Shown one piece after another: positions 47,211 to 59,331 of a stretch of DNA of 64,000 nt. This DNA comes from Chaetoderma sp. LZ-2023a. Its lineage: Eukaryota; Mollusca; Caudofoveata; Chaetodermatida; Chaetodermatidae. The translations under genes and the position numbers were made by a program. The notes under the pieces were generated by a model. It made no database searches, had not been told where the DNA came from, and worked only from the letters and a program-made list of their open reading frames with translations. Position 1 is the first letter of the stretch; the number at the start of each line of letters is the position of its first letter. The stretch is from contig CM067365.1 in assembly GCA_034401795.1 (NCBI GenBank), positions 9,874,145 to 9,938,144 of the forward strand. The letters are read 5' to 3'.

Positions 47211-47531
47211 TAATTTTTTTCGTATTTGATATTTCAAATTCTAATAACATGGTTAAAATAGAATGTGCCTATTATATAGGTGACCGTAGATGGCAGGTTT
47301 TACGACCGACCAACTAACGCCTTTATGGTGCACTATCCCTCATGTGATTCTGAATTGCATGCACAAGACGATCGTGAGCTTCGTGAAGAGCAAAGGAACT
47401 TTAGACTTATGTACTGTGTATAGAACAAATCGAGTGTTGATGTCTAGGTCTAAACTGACCACAGCTATCGTCGACGCAACAGACAATGATGGGCTATTAT
47501 CTGTCAATCAAGTGCATAACGCCATATTCAG

Positions 47532-47893
47532 CTACGTCATATGTAGGTTGACGTCACAATACATAGTGACATATCTAGCTCCGACGTGAACAGTGAATTT
47601 AAAAGTGTGATAAGTGTACGAATTGTATGTCATTAATATATAATTATAAACATTCTGTCGAATATTGTGAAACTAATTTAACTGTTGACTTATTTAAAAC
47701 TACTTTGATAGGGCGCTGTTGCTACCATAGGCAGCAACAGCACCCAGTCAAATAAGTTTCAAAATATTCAACAGCTTACCTGTATAGTTCCCATGAAATT
47801 GCGATTCTAGGAAAGTAGGAGTCAAAGTGTTGATTCAAACATGCGGAAAAAGCTGGTGGAACTTAGCTAGAATGGGTGGGGCATATCGCGTCT
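47532..47893 (+). repeat. MITE-A copy 6
   Basis: GGTTGACGTCACAATACATA, CGAATTGTATGTCATTAAT, GTTGAATATT-like and GGGCGCTGTTGCTACCATAG, AAAATATTCAACAGCTTACC, CTTAGCTAGAATGGGTGGGG. A small duplication precedes the core. Confidence 0.88.
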
Positions 47894-48489
47894 TAACATA
47901 CGCCCATTCACATAGCCACGCCGTACGTGGCTTATAGCTTGCTGGAATTGAAAAAGTTGAAATTAGATATTCCCGTTTTCTAAGTTTTCAAATTTACATT
48001 TCTTGCTTATTTCGTACTGTATGCTACGTTAGTAAAATATGATTTCGCTATTTTAAACTAATATTTTATTCGTATGACTAACACAATTGCTAAGAATAAA
48101 GAGGTACTGGTAGCATTCTAATATGCCCATATAAACGAAATAAGTCGAGAAAATACTGGACTCTGACATTGCACATTTGAGAGGGTCACGCGCAGTCTAT
48201 GGTATTTCAGATCGGCGGGGAGTGCCGGAATTTGCAGTCTCACTAGGAACTGGCTGGATCCTGGCCCAACTGGTCTGTGAAATATGCATCTTAGGTAGGC
48301 CTACACGTCATCAATGAATAGAAGTTGGGATGCATAAGAATTTTTCTCCTCAGATGGTGTCTTTAAACAATTTATACACCTGAAAGATTATATACGAGAA
48401 AAACGTTTTTCGAAGGTAAGTTGAGTAGCTGTTGCATCACGTAGCAGCCCGCCCAAAGCAAAGTGCATGTCAATGCCGGATTCAAGTTT
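47894..48489. other. Non-coding spacer
   Basis: No ORF or repeat recognised. Confidence 0.45.
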
Positions 48490-48775
48490 ACCCACATACC
48501 ATATGATACCCTACCAATTACGTGACGTGTAGGATGACGTCACACTCGATTATGTCATGAATGGTGTAATTAAGTTCGTCACGAACGCGTTATTGATGAC
48601 GGACTTTGCGTTGTTGTACGAATTGTATGTCTTAACTATTTAATAAACATGGGCAGATGCAGAAACAGCAACCAGTCAAATTAGTTTCAAAATATTTAAC
48701 ACCTTCCCAGTATAGTTTTCTGGACATTGATAGTCATGGAGTTCACGAATGGATCGATCCCAGCACGGGGGAAAT
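48490..48775 (+). repeat. MITE-A copy 7, left half of core deleted
   Basis: TTACGTGACGTGTAGGATGA, CGAATTGTATGTCTTAACTA, CAGTCAAATTAGTTTCAAAA, GGATCGATCCCAGCACG. Confidence 0.88.
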
Positions 48776-48847
48776 GTGCTAAAACTTGATTCTTCCATTT
48801 GGCTTTAGAATATTCAACAGTTTATGTGCGTGAATGTCTTGGAATTG

Positions 48848-49244
48848 ACCTTTCCAGTTTTAGCTATGCTCCGCCCATCTCTATCTAAGATCCACCCACA
48901 CCACACTCGTATTGGGATCGATCGATCTTTAAACATCATGACTATCAATTTCCAGAAAGCTATGCAGGTAAGCTGTTGAATATTTTGAAACTAATTTGGC
49001 GGGGTGCTGTTGCTGCCTATGGCAGCAACAGAGCCCAGTGAGATTAGTTTCAAAATATACATCTTGTTTATTACGTAGTAAAGACTGACATGCAATTCTA
49101 ACAATAACGTTTAGTTCGTCATCAATTACGCGTTCATGACGAACCTAGATACCTCATTCATGGTGTAATTGATTAATGACGTTAGCCTACACGCCACGCA
49201 GTTCATTATGACGTCATATGGTGGGTGGACAAACTGGAATTTTT
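48848..49244 (-). repeat. MITE-A copy 8, full length, family reference
   Basis: About 400 bp. Ends are short inverted repeats (ACCTTTCCAGTTT at the left, AAACTGGAATTTTT at the right). The order on its own strand is: TGACGTCA-rich part, CGAATTGTATGTC-like box, AATAAACA, a ~95 bp palindromic core (GTTGAATATTTTGAAACTAA ... GCTGTTGCTGCC/GGCAGCAACAGC ... TTAGTTTCAAAATAT), then GATCGATCGATC and GGTGGAGCTTAGCTA-type sequence. No coding capacity. A non-autonomous DNA transposon is the best reading. Confidence 0.88.
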
Positions 49245-49332
49245 CCATTTACATTAATTATGATTATTTAACTATTTTATTCTGTCTATTGATGCATATG
49301 ACAATTGGGTTACTGTCAAATACACATAAACC

Positions 49333-49337
49333 ACACA

Positions 49338-49405
<68 letters not shown>

Positions 49406-49535
49406 CTCAGTCACTCACTCACGCACTCACTCACTCACTCACTCACTCACTCACCCACCCACCCACCCACCCACCCACCCACCCACCCACCCACCCACCC
49501 ACCCACTCACTAACTAACTAACTCACGCACGCACG
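49333..49535. repeat. Compound tetranucleotide array (GCAC)n-(TCAC)n-(CCAC)n
   Basis: Blocks change by one base per unit type: GCAC to ~49406, then TCAC, then CCAC (about 49452-49506), then ACTC/ACTA and GCAC again. About 200 bp in all. The open frames over it are artefacts. Confidence 0.97.
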
Positions 49536-49545
49536 CGTACGTTGG

Positions 49546-50370
49546 CAAGCACACGCGCGAACTCGCAGGCATATGTGGGTACGCATGCACGCGCGACAGG
49601 AGTTGGCCACAGTAGCGTATTCAAAGATTCCATATCGGTAAACTGTAGTGTTTGGAAAAGAATTTGAAAGGAAGCAGCAACAGCTTTAGTCAAGAGTGCA
49701 ATCTGGCCAAATAACGCAGTGGCACTGCGAAAGGTCTGGGCTTGCTTTTGCTAACACGGCCACCACTGGAGAACATATCTCGTACTGTCTGCAAACTATA
49801 AGAATTATAATGCAATGGATGCCGTTTGCCTGAAACAATAGCAAAGTTGAGAAAAGTCCGTTTTCTTCATCGAAGAAAATCGATTCATCGCTGCCAAATT
49901 GATGGATATTAAGCTTTTCAACTTGAGGAATTGTCTTCACATTGCCACATCATGATAAGTATTGGAACAGTATCTGTTAAATAACAATAAATACATGATT
50001 TCTCATTTCGAAATCACAGGAATACATGTAGAAAGATGCCTTGCAATGCTAAAGGAATATAAAAATATGAATATATCCCAATTTAACTTGCAATGTATCG
50101 TTTCTAGGAATGTTGATATTCAGCATGATAAACAAGGTCACTGACACGTGTCACGATTTACAACGTCCATGTTGAAGAAGGGATCGTTAAAGGAAGTATT
50201 TGAAATGGAAGACAGTGGACTAAGCAAAACTTAATGTCCTCGTGAAATGAAACTAAGTGGTCGCTATGGTAAGAGCGTGAACTTAACACCCCTTGTGTCA
50301 AGTTAATCTGTTAATTGTCAAGCTAGCCGGAAGGCGTATGAGGTGTGCTGAGAAACGTCACTTTGTAGGC
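49546..50370. other. Mostly non-coding
   Basis: The minus-strand ORF 49686-49940 (84 codons) contains HQFGSDESIFFDEENGLFST, protein-like in composition, but I recognise no family and see no neighbours to support it. Nothing else stands out. Confidence 0.4.
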
Positions 50371-50375
50371 CAAGA

Positions 50376-50833
50376 GTGTCCTATTTTTTTTAATGTACCA
50401 CTGGAATGACTGGCTCGGTTACCGAGCCAGTCATTCCAGTGGTACATTTTCAAAAATAGGACACTGGGCCAACATATGGACACTGGCTAGGCGGAATATT
50501 CGATTTTCTTGACAATTAATCTAAATTTAAATTAAATTTTTGAAAATGTACCACTGGAATGACTGGCTCGGTTACCGAGCCAGTCATTCCAGTGGTACAT
50601 TTTCAAAAATAGGACACTCCGGGCCGACATATGGACACTGGCTAGGCGGACTATTCGATTTTCTTGACTATTAATCTAAATTTAAATTAAATTTTTGAAA
50701 ATGTACCATTGGAATGACTGGCTCGGTTACCGAGCCAGTCATTCCAGTGGTACATTTTCAAAAATAGGACACTCTGGGCCAACATGTGGACACTGGCTAG
50801 GCGGACTATTCGATTTTCTTGACTATTAATCTA
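50376..50833. repeat. MITE-B: three tandem units with 75 bp palindromes
   Basis: Three ~154 bp units. Each has a near-perfect palindrome with 37 bp arms and a single-base centre (spacers at 50420, 50573 and 50728); an arm reads GAAAATGTACCACTGGAATG then ACTGGCTCGGT. Units are joined by AGGACACTGGGCC-type, CACTGGCTAGGCGGACTATT and TTGACTATTAATCTAAATTT sequence. The first copy has mismatches at its outer arm; the third has one (ACCATT). Confidence 0.95.
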
Positions 50834-51105
50834 TGAATCATCTGGCCCGTAAAAACGGCACCTGTAGTGGCCATGACGAATGTCCGTTTGCAGGAAATTT
50901 AAGTGCGAACAATATAATTTTCTTGGAAACGATCGTGACCATTAAAAGGTTAATTAATGTGGGTGGCATTTTGAGCGCTTTGAGGCGCTGTTGACACATG
51001 ACGCGTTAAATGAAGCACTATAAATATGAAGCGGTGTAAGTTGACTTATTGCTATATAAATGTTCAGTTACTCCCCTACCTGTCTTTAACCCGATAGTGG
51101 CTAAA

Positions 51106-51192
51106 GCCGTGTTCTCGCTGGAGAGTTAATCGGGAATAACTCCATACCTCGGTATTGCGCTACGCCGGTTAAGTCTCTAGTGAGAACACGGC
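51106..51192. repeat. Small foldback repeat
   Basis: GCCGTGTTCTCGCTGGAGAG (left arm, then TTAA) is inverted at 51169-51192 (TTAAGTCTCTAGTGAGAACA then CGGC), about 20 of 24 matching. A possible tiny MITE. Confidence 0.55.
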
Positions 51193-51519
51193 CAAAGACG
51201 GTCATAACCGGTATCAACAGAGGCCTTAAGGAATGTAAATTTGTCCGCCAAAAGAATTTTTTTTTTTTTAATTCAATAATTAACCCAGTCATTCTAGTTT
51301 TTCAAGAAATAGTCTTCACTTGGCCTGAAGATGGACGTTTCAGAAAGCATATATTTTTATATTCTTGAGCAAATTTCGCCATTAAGGGGTTAATAATTTG
51401 CAATAGCGTGAGAGATCGTTTGTTTGAGTCCCTATGGGAGATACTGATGGCTGACAAATGAACTTATTGTCAAAATGCAGGACTAGCTACAACGGAGAGA
51501 TCCGGTCTGTCTTTCAATG

Positions 51520-51915
51520 GACCTTTCCAGTTTCAGCTATGCCCTGGCCATCACTAGCTAAGCTCAACTTTGCCGTGTTGGGATTGATCGATCCCAGAAT
51601 GCCCTGGCTATCAATTTCGTGAAAACTATACAGTTAAGTTGTTGAATAGTTTGTAACTAATTTGACTAGATGCTGTTGCCGCCTCTGGCTGCAATAGCGT
51701 CCAGTCAAATTAGTTTCAAAATATTCAACAGGATATTTATTAAATAGTAGACATACAATTCGCACAACAACACATAATCCGTCTTCAACTAAGCGTTCGT
51801 GACGTACTTATCTACGTAATTCATGACGTCATAATCACGTCATTGATTGTTATGTTGTTCTATACGCTACGTAATTGATTATGACGTCATATGATGGATG
51901 GATACAGTGGGAATG
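51520..51915 (-). repeat. MITE-A copy 9, full length
   Basis: GACCTTTCCAGTTTCAGCTA, GTTGAATAGTTTGTAACTAA, GCTGTTGCCGCCTCTGGCTG, CAGTCAAATTAGTTTCAAAA, ATGACGTCATAATCACG, and an end near CAGTGGGAATG. Confidence 0.9.
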
Positions 51916-52262
51916 TGAATTACGTTACCAGTAGACTGACATCATAATCATAATGAATGACGTATCTAGTTCCGTCATATAGATTAAAAAGTCCGTCAAG
52001 TATACGAATTGTATGCTAATGATGGATTTACTATTTCAATAAATATCCTGTTGAATATTTTTGAAACAAATTTGACTATGCACTGTTGCGACCATATGTA
52101 GCAACAGCGCCCATTCAAATTAGCTTCAAAATATTCAACAGCTTACAGGTATAGTTATCTTGAAAATGTTATCCTGGGAACCCATGGTTCAAGGTAGATA
52201 AATCCATTCCAGCACACGTAAAGGTGGGCGGAGCTTATCTAGAAATGGGTGGGGCATAGGTA
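51916..52262 (+). repeat. MITE-A copy 10, tail-to-tail with copy 9
   Basis: CTGACATCATAATCATAATG, ACGAATTGTATGCTAATGAT, GTTGAATATTTTTGAAACAA, GCTTCAAAATATTCAACAGC, GTGGGCGGAGCTTATCTAGA. Confidence 0.88.
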
Positions 52263-52757
52263 GAAATGGGTGCGCAGAGGTAGATATGGATCGGCATATC
52301 AGGTTAGATATCACCTGTGGCGCCATCCGCCTTAATAAGGTGACCCCCAAAATGCCAGCTTCATATATAAATAAATTGTTAAATTTTGCGACACTATTTT
52401 TAAACGAATATTTTGATGACAAATAAACTCATACCATAATGAGTGTCAAACTATTCGATAGAATATTTCTAAACTTACAAACCGAGACTATCTAGAGTAA
52501 AATTAATATTCGAAATCAATAAGGTCCATACGGATAAGCAGCACGCGGAGTAGTGCCATCGATTGTTTCAATACATAGAAGTATACAAAATATGACATAA
52601 AATAGATACAGATTTATATATTTTTTCATATCTGCTTATGCCTGAACTGGCGCCTTTAAGTTATTTCTGAGCTGGCCAGTGCCTCTTGCTGACAAACTAC
52701 ATGCAAGGGAGGTTAGTGTGGGTGATATATGATGATAATGCATGAATCCATTTCCTC

Positions 52758-52872
52758 AGTCAATCATATGCCATCATAATCAACTACGTGACGTGTTAGC
52801 TGACGTCATAATCATTACCTCATGAATGACTCGATCTAGTCCGTCTTTAACGCTTAATAGTCCGACACAGCT
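52758..52872 (+). repeat. MITE-A copy 11 (5' part)
   Basis: CATAATCAACTACGTGACGT, AGCTGACGTCATAATCATTA, TCCGTCTTTAACGCTTAATA. Confidence 0.82.
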
Positions 52873-53412
52873 AAAACTGTATTCTTTCATTCTCGGTTAT
52901 CGTTCAGCATCCGTCAGTGTATCGCCTCGACAACTTTCACAAATCAAAGCTCTGGAAATGGACATAATGTCCACCAGTTCTATGCCTTTTCCTTCTACCG
53001 AATTGACAAAATTTTGTAAAAACAAAATAATTAGTTCCACAATTTATACATTACCAAATAATCTCAGTTTTACCATTCATGGATGGCCGGCCAAATGTTT
53101 TATTTACACGAGAGAGGAGAGTACAATACGTATTATACTCATGCTATGCTTTACATCCTTCTTTTCTTTTCCTCGAAATAAATAATGTGTGACTAAAAGA
53201 GTGTATATTAGAATAGGCGGCTTGCTATTAATATACATTTTGTCATCTGTATTATAGAACCACCATCATTTGGCACTTAAAGACAGGTGGTTCACCGCGC
53301 CAGGTTTGACTGTATGCATATCTGCAGAGAAAGCGATAACACGATCTTATGTTAAACTCACTCTTGTGTCGACTGCAACTCAGATCGATCAAGATGTTAC
53401 TTGGATCACGTA

Positions 53413-53800
53413 ATGGACCTTTCCAAGTTTAGCCACCTATCATATGACGTCATAATTATCTAAGTGACGTATGGATGACGTCATAATCATTACGTCATGA
53501 AAGATTCGAAATATTCCGTCTTTAACGCTTAATAGTCCGACACGTTGTACGAATTGTATGTCTTTACCATTCAATAAACAATCTGTTGAATATTATGAAA
53601 CTAATTTGACTGGACGCTGTTGCTGTCATAGGCATCAACGGCGCCCAGTCAAATTTGTTTCAAAATATTTGACAGCTTACTTGTATAGGTTTCTAGAAAT
53701 TGATAGTTAGCGAGTTCAGGGATCGAGCGATCCCAGCACGAGCGAGGCGTTGGTGGAGCTTAGCTAGTGATGAGCGGGACATAGCAAAAACAGGAATTGT
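53413..53800 (+). repeat. MITE-A copy 12, full length
   Basis: GGACCTTTCCAAGTTTAGCC, ATATGACGTCATAATTATCT, ACGAATTGTATGTCTTTACC, GACTGGACGCTGTTGCTGTC, GCGCCCAGTCAAATTTGTTT, GAGCTTAGCTAGTGATGAGC. Confidence 0.92.
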
Positions 53801-53854
53801 TCATTGATGGTCAAGATTTTTCACGAAAATTATAGTTTTTATGGGCCAAGAAAA

Positions 53855-53915
53855 AGGTGTTTTTTTGGTAAATTTACTGCTTGAATGACTGGCTCGATTA
53901 TCTAGTCAGGTATGA
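53855..53915 (+). repeat. MITE-B half copy
   Basis: GGTAAATTTACTGCTTGAAT then GACTGGCTCGATTATCTAGT; a decayed palindrome half. Confidence 0.55.
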
Positions 53916-55180
53916 TGACGATACTAAGTGACTGCGTTGTGCAGCTGAAGAAGTGAACATATTTAAAGCTGCAACTGCTTTTCTTCAACTTTCTCCAAGG
54001 TGTCTTGTCCACTGCAAGCCTCAAGAGCTCTCCTAGATTACGTTCTTTGAGGGCTTATCAGAAAACACTTAGCAAGTTGATGCTGTGACATCCTTTACAT
54101 GCCTGATACCCGTCGGCACCTCCGAACATAAAGCACCGCTCTTGAGCTACCGTCACAGCGGAGTAACTCGATGTTACGCGGTTTGTACAGCGCTGCATTT
54201 GATATTAGACTGTATGCACAGCAATGGTTTATAATGGCGCGCCATTGTTTGCGGTGACACGCATCAAGTTGCTAAAGAGGGCTTTTGGAACTGTCCAATC
54301 TATTGCAATGGTGTAGCATTATGGAAACACATGTAGCATCATATAGTTGCATCTTGACTGTCATTGGGTGTCTAGAGCCACGAATCCACAACTTCCAAAA
54401 GGATTGGAAGGCGATAGATTTAGTTGCACAGCGAGTTCCAAGGTCTCTAGAGCTGTAGAGGAGGGAATCCAAGATTTTTCTCTTCATCCAGTACTCAGTG
54501 CCAACGAAAGAGCCGTTATCTACGCGCTTGAATAGCATTCAGAAAACCCATTCAAATGTGGCATTACCTCCCATCAGAGAAAAGATTGACAAATTTACTG
54601 GAAACTGGCTAAGTGTTTTAAAGAGAGTGCGTAGCTGCGCAGACAGTCTGGACACAACGAATGTTGCCATCAGTAGTATTAGAGTCTTGGGCCTTCTACA
54701 AAATGGGAATCAACATATCACGTCACTCACGTGCATTTGATACCATCATGTGGCTACATATCCTTCAATCTCTCCATTAAGCAGGCTGCGATGACGGAGG
54801 ACTATGCCTGGTGAGGATCTTATCGCCAAACAAAGCTAAATGTTCGCGTCAAATCGACACTTTGCGCAGGGTTTAAAACTATAATATGATCACCACACGG
54901 TGCTGGTTTATCGCCAGAGTTGTTGACCTGCCACCTCGTGGCGGCTATATAATCTGTGTGAGAACACTCCGCAAGAGCAGACCCTCCATTCTCAATGATC
55001 TATGTGCCAAGAGAGATGGAACATGCAGGTAATGTTGACCGTATCGACAACGAAAAGTCCTCTTGATACACCCCTTCCAATAGCTGCAGAACAGCAGAAG
55101 GCTACAAACGTCTTCGTGGACGAAAACAAAACAGAATTCACCTTCGTATGTCCGACACCGCAGAAGGATAGACATTACAG
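53916..55180. other. Non-coding, no recognised gene
   Basis: Small overlapping frames on both strands (60-92 codons) without known motifs. Confidence 0.4.
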
Positions 55181-55182
55181 TA

Positions 55183-55275
55183 GTAAATTTTCAAAAATAG
55201 TCTTCCCTTGGCCTGAAAGTGAGCATTGCTCAAGACCACTAGCGAGTATGTTTTGGCCGGCTAGGCTATTAAATG
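55183..55275 (+). repeat. MITE-B-related right part
   Basis: TAAATTTTCAAAAATAGTCT, CTTGGCCTGAAAGTG and TTTTGGCCGGCTAGGC resemble the sequence following the palindrome at 59263-59331. A similar fragment lies at 51291-51345. Confidence 0.5.
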
Positions 55276-55453
55276 GTTAAATTGACAAAAGCGTGGGTTA
55301 ATTTATAGAGAGTCATGAAGCTAATATACAACTTTTAATGATCGGACAAAGCACAACTTTTTCTACAGATCTGCGTATACTGGTAAATGACAGTATTTAA
55401 GTCATATTATTTATTATCGTGTCTACATTCGTTCTATGCTTGGGTAGCATTCT

Positions 55454-56378
55454 TTATCGAGCCTTACTTTTGCTGCAAAAAGTGTTTAAAATATCACGTC
55501 TGATGTCTGTTGATGCTAACAGATAGATCCACGGATTCAGGATACTGTTTGAAAAACTGATGAAGGCTGTAAGATGAAACAAAGCGCTGTGGAATGGCAT
55601 GTTAGGATATCCCAGGACGCAGTGGTAGGATCAATGCAGAATTTGTGGCACAATCGATGCCACAAACAGAGTAATTATTATGATTAATACTTTAGAACTG
55701 GCACTTCGACGATCCTCCTGTTTGGTTACTTCTGAATTTCGAGACAATTTATAAAATTTAAGCAAATTTAACAGAGCTAATACTGATAAAGGAATAACCT
55801 GGCAGAATATTGACAAAAGTAACTCCTTAACGTCAAAGTTCCCAGCAAAATAAAATATTCCTACTTGCCTGTTTTCATACGTCATGTTGTATATTTTAAA
55901 ATAAACAGGATACGGGATAGTGAGTAGAAAACACAGAGCCCACATTGCAATGCACGACTTAAGAACAAGCGAAAACGATATTATACACTTTCGCCCTTAG
56001 AGGATAGCAGAGTTGAAAGTAACGCATTAATGAAAGAAATAAGAGATGGTATATGCTTGCTTCATAGCTTACTGGCATCAGGTAGATAAAACATCCCATT
56101 ACTTCATTTATACCTGTTGTAAACTCTGCTATGGGTAATATTGTTGGCCAGATTACTCCAGCTGACAAACACGTCAGCATATCGCACATGGCTAAGCTTG
56201 TAAACACAGTGAATAGAGGAATCAGGTACTTGCCGGACTTAAACAAGAGTAGCATCACCAATATATTTGAAATAACACCAATTACATACCCCGCCAGAGG
56301 GATATATTCTATAGCCCACGGTGGTAGCTCTTCATATCCTTTCCATAACTGCACAAGTGTGAGTTCAAACAGACGCAT
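55454..56378 (-). pseudogene. Rhodopsin-class GPCR, intronless, with a frameshift and a stop
   Basis: MRLFELTLVQLWKGYEELPP start, then TM1 with SNILVMLLLF, TM2 with LAMCDMLTCL, TM3 ending LMRYFQLCYPLRA (the DRY position reads MRY). A one-base shift at about 55980 moves TM4 (MWALCFLLTIPYP) to another frame. TM5 and TM6 follow; a TGA after SIVPQILH (just below 55634) interrupts; the same frame then gives TM7 SNSILNPWIYLL (NPxxY) and a helix 8, ending at 55454. About 308 residues, short loops. It looks like a peptide or amine-type receptor of an invertebrate; the ligand cannot be told. Pseudogene unless the breaks are sequencing errors. Confidence 0.8.
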
Positions 56379-56522
56379 TGGCCTGAAGTGAGTTACTCGC
56401 GATGCATGGTGATGTAACGTCCATGTTATCAGGTCGTGATATGATATTCAACAGAATCAGAATTTACATTTTAATAATAAAGCAGCATTCAGTTTGATAA
56501 AGGGAAGGATCCGAACTGTGAC

Positions 56523-56645
56523 TCAATTATATGACTCCATAATCAATTACGTCATATGTTAACAGACGTTCCGATTAGAATGGCATAGATCCATCAGGAA
56601 AATCGAAAAGTCGGTCACGAAGTGCACGAATTGTATGTCTTTGAA
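56523..56645 (+). repeat. MITE-A copy 13 (5' part)
   Basis: ATGACTCCATAATCAATTAC, GTGCACGAATTGTATGTCTT. Confidence 0.7.
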
Positions 56646-56698
56646 AAATGGCAATAACTGTTCCCATTTTATTAAATCATAAATTCAGCAAAACACAC

Positions 56699-57067
56699 AG
56701 CTTTCCGTTTTTAGCTATGCCCCGCCCATCCCTCGCTAAGCTCCACCCACACCTAGCTCGTGCTGGGATCAATCGATCTCTGAACTCTCTGATTATTAAT
56801 TTCCAGAAAGCTATACGGGTAAGCTATTGAATATTTTGCAACTAATTTGACTTGGCGCTGTTGCTGCCTATTGCAGCAACAGCGTCCAGTAAAATTAGTT
56901 GCAAAGTATTCAACAGCATATTTATTAAATAATAGAGACATACAATGTGTACAACGTGTCGGACTATTAAGAGTTAAAGACGGATCAAATAGAATCATTT
57001 ACGACGTAATGATTATGGCGTCATCCTACGCGCCCCTTAACTGATTATGGCTTCATCTGGAAAGGTG
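56699..57067 (-). repeat. MITE-A copy 14, full length
   Basis: AGCTTTCCGTTTTTAGCTAT, TTGAATATTTTGCAACTAAT, GCGCTGTTGCTGCCTATTGC, TAAAATTAGTTGCAAAGTAT, GACGTAATGATTATGGCGTC, CATCTGGAAAGGTG. Confidence 0.92.
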
Positions 57068-57320
57068 AAGGCATATGGTTACTGTCGGACTTTTGCCTAT
57101 TTTGTGTCGGACCTACGTCATCCGATGGTGACGTCAGCTAACAGGTGGCGTATTTTGATACTTCCAGTATAAGCATTTTCATTACCTGACAGATTTCAAC
57201 AAAGCGGAAGGAACGGAAAATAACTACAACAAATGCCACAGAAACACATTCTCCTGACTACGATACCAGCATTGGTATGCATCATTAATGCTGTTGCGTT
57301 TACATATCTGGATAACATAT

Positions 57321-58215
57321 TGTAAGTGTAGCGCGGATCGGCCGGACGGGTATGGACAGTCCCAGCTCAGCTGGGTACGGGACGACCCTTCCGGGTACGT
57401 TCCGGGTACGTTCCAAGCACGCCCCCCCCCACCTCCCCGAGTAGGATAGCACGCTTGTATAAGGTCATAAGTCCGTGAGATCGCGTAGTGCGCATGCGCG
57501 CTCATCAGAACTTCCCTGACAACACGCGTCAGCGTTGGGAGAGAATGCATACTAAAGTGTACTGGGTTGGTGCACGTAATCCCTTTAAATTTAAATATTC
57601 TCGTCGGTCTTGGTACCTATTAGGACCGGTAGGAGGATTCCAAAACTATTTACCTATTTAAAAACGGACCAGAAATGGCCGAGTTATCCTAATTTAGCTC
57701 ATTGAAATCATTTTCAAAATATTACTGGGACGTCGTAAACACTTGTATTTACTAAATGAATGGGCAAGATGTATATCCCGTAATAGCGTCCTCGCCCTTT
57801 CTATCTGCACGCTGACTGGCTACAGATCGGGCGTTGCTTGGCTGGGCGTCCTGCCTATGATGTCATGAGTAGTATAAAAGGAGCGAAAAATCAAGAATCG
57901 GGACCACACTTCGGAGAGAGAGAACAAGTGGCAGGTTGTGTGGCCAGATCAGTGCAAGACGTGGGCAACTGTTTACTGACTGTGGCTCCCTATTAGCCGC
58001 AGCTGCGCCTCTCGGATTCCAGTTCTTAGTCTCTGGCCCACAATCAAACATCCGCATCTAAGTTTTTGTAAGCCCTCGGACGGCCATCCGGGTGCAACTA
58101 ATTAGATAGAAGAGTCCCTCACTTCCAACACATCAGAGGAGCCTCCCTGCGGATGGGCCTCGAGGCCCCGATGTAATTTCTCCAGTATGTAGAACGAGTC
58201 TTGGATCTAATTAAA
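57321..58215 (+). promoter_or_regulatory. Possible promoter or solo LTR
   Basis: TATAAAAG at about 57873 follows GC-richer DNA, with a run of unique sequence to AATTAAAC near 58210. TATA plus late poly-A-like signals suit an LTR, but I could not define TG...CA ends or a target duplication. Only a candidate. Confidence 0.2.
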
Positions 58216-58339
58216 CAATGCATGTACATTCTTGGGTACATGGTACACCACATAGCTCTTGCGGCATACCATGTTGTTTCAATCAGGCCGGTGTTGCAGT
58301 TTATGATAAGACATTTGGCGTTAGTGATAAGAGAGATTG

Positions 58340-58440
58340 CGTAGTATTATTAGTAGCAGCAGCAGCAATAGTTGTAGTGGTAGTATTACCAGTAGTAATA
58401 GAAGCAGTATGTAGCAGTGGCAATAACAGCAGTATTAAGA
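58340..58440. repeat. Degenerate (AGY)n trinucleotide tract
   Basis: AGTAGCAGCAGCAGCAATAG and related interrupted triplets over about 100 bp. Confidence 0.7.
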
Positions 58441-59250
58441 CTTTTTTCTTGGACAGTGGTAAAAATTAACAAAGTTTGTTGCATGTTGGCAATCCAACAC
58501 GAGTTTCCCAATCCTGTCTAGAATAGATTTAATTGTTTCAATCCGTTTAATTTGTTCATTTTGTCTTATCATAAAGTCTATGCAGGTGAACCATGAATTG
58601 CTTTTCATGCAGACAAATTTTTTATTTCAACCCGTACCACCTTAATATGGTCAACATTCGTGTGGGTATCGGTAAATAAAGGAATAACAGTCATTAACCA
58701 TTACCACTCTGATGTCACAATTTTAAATTTTAAATTAAATTAAGAGAAGAACTGATGTTTATTTTTCAACAAATTTGGTGGAAGATATTGCTGTCGTAGA
58801 TAATTGTTGATAAATGTACACCAGTTTCCTTGCTACTGACACGGTAAAAGATTGAATATTGACATCAGTGCTAAGAGTTAGCAAATTATTGAGAGCTATC
58901 TTCTATCAAACGTATCACGCGGGTTTGCCATATTTATTTGGTATTAATTAAAGCTCATTTTCAAATCAAGTTTACTTACTCCAACTCTGACAAATTTGAA
59001 CAAATATAGGAATTAGTTTTATTTATTTATTTATATATTTATTATCTTTCATTAAATATATTCCCGCTTTATTTAGTCCCAGATAGCAACAGTTTTCAGC
59101 AACTTCATTTTACAGATCAACTTTTAACAAACATACCATATACAATAGTCGTTTCATGATGCTTCACTTAACCCTTTAACGACTTATTTTGATTAAAATA
59201 AATAAATAAACATATTTGCTTACTGAATGCCCATTTGCGTGCCAAGTGAA
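58441..59250. other. AT-rich non-coding
   Basis: No frame, repeat or RNA gene recognised. Confidence 0.45.
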
Positions 59251-59262
59251 TACTATATTTTT

Positions 59263-59331
59263 GAAAATATACCACTGGAATGACTGGCTCGATTATAGAG
59301 CCAGCCATTCCAGTGGTAAATTTTAAAAACT
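59263..59331. repeat. MITE-B copy 4, single palindrome
   Basis: AAAATATACCACTGGAATGA and CTGGCTCGATTATAGAGCCA, then the inverted half with a few mismatches. Confidence 0.85.

Noticed and set aside
49169-49517. His/Thr/Ala-rich ORFs
   Set aside because: Translation of the tetranucleotide array.
57321-58215. Definite LTR retrotransposon
   Set aside because: No paired LTR, primer-binding site, gag or pol found; kept only as a weak promoter/solo LTR candidate.
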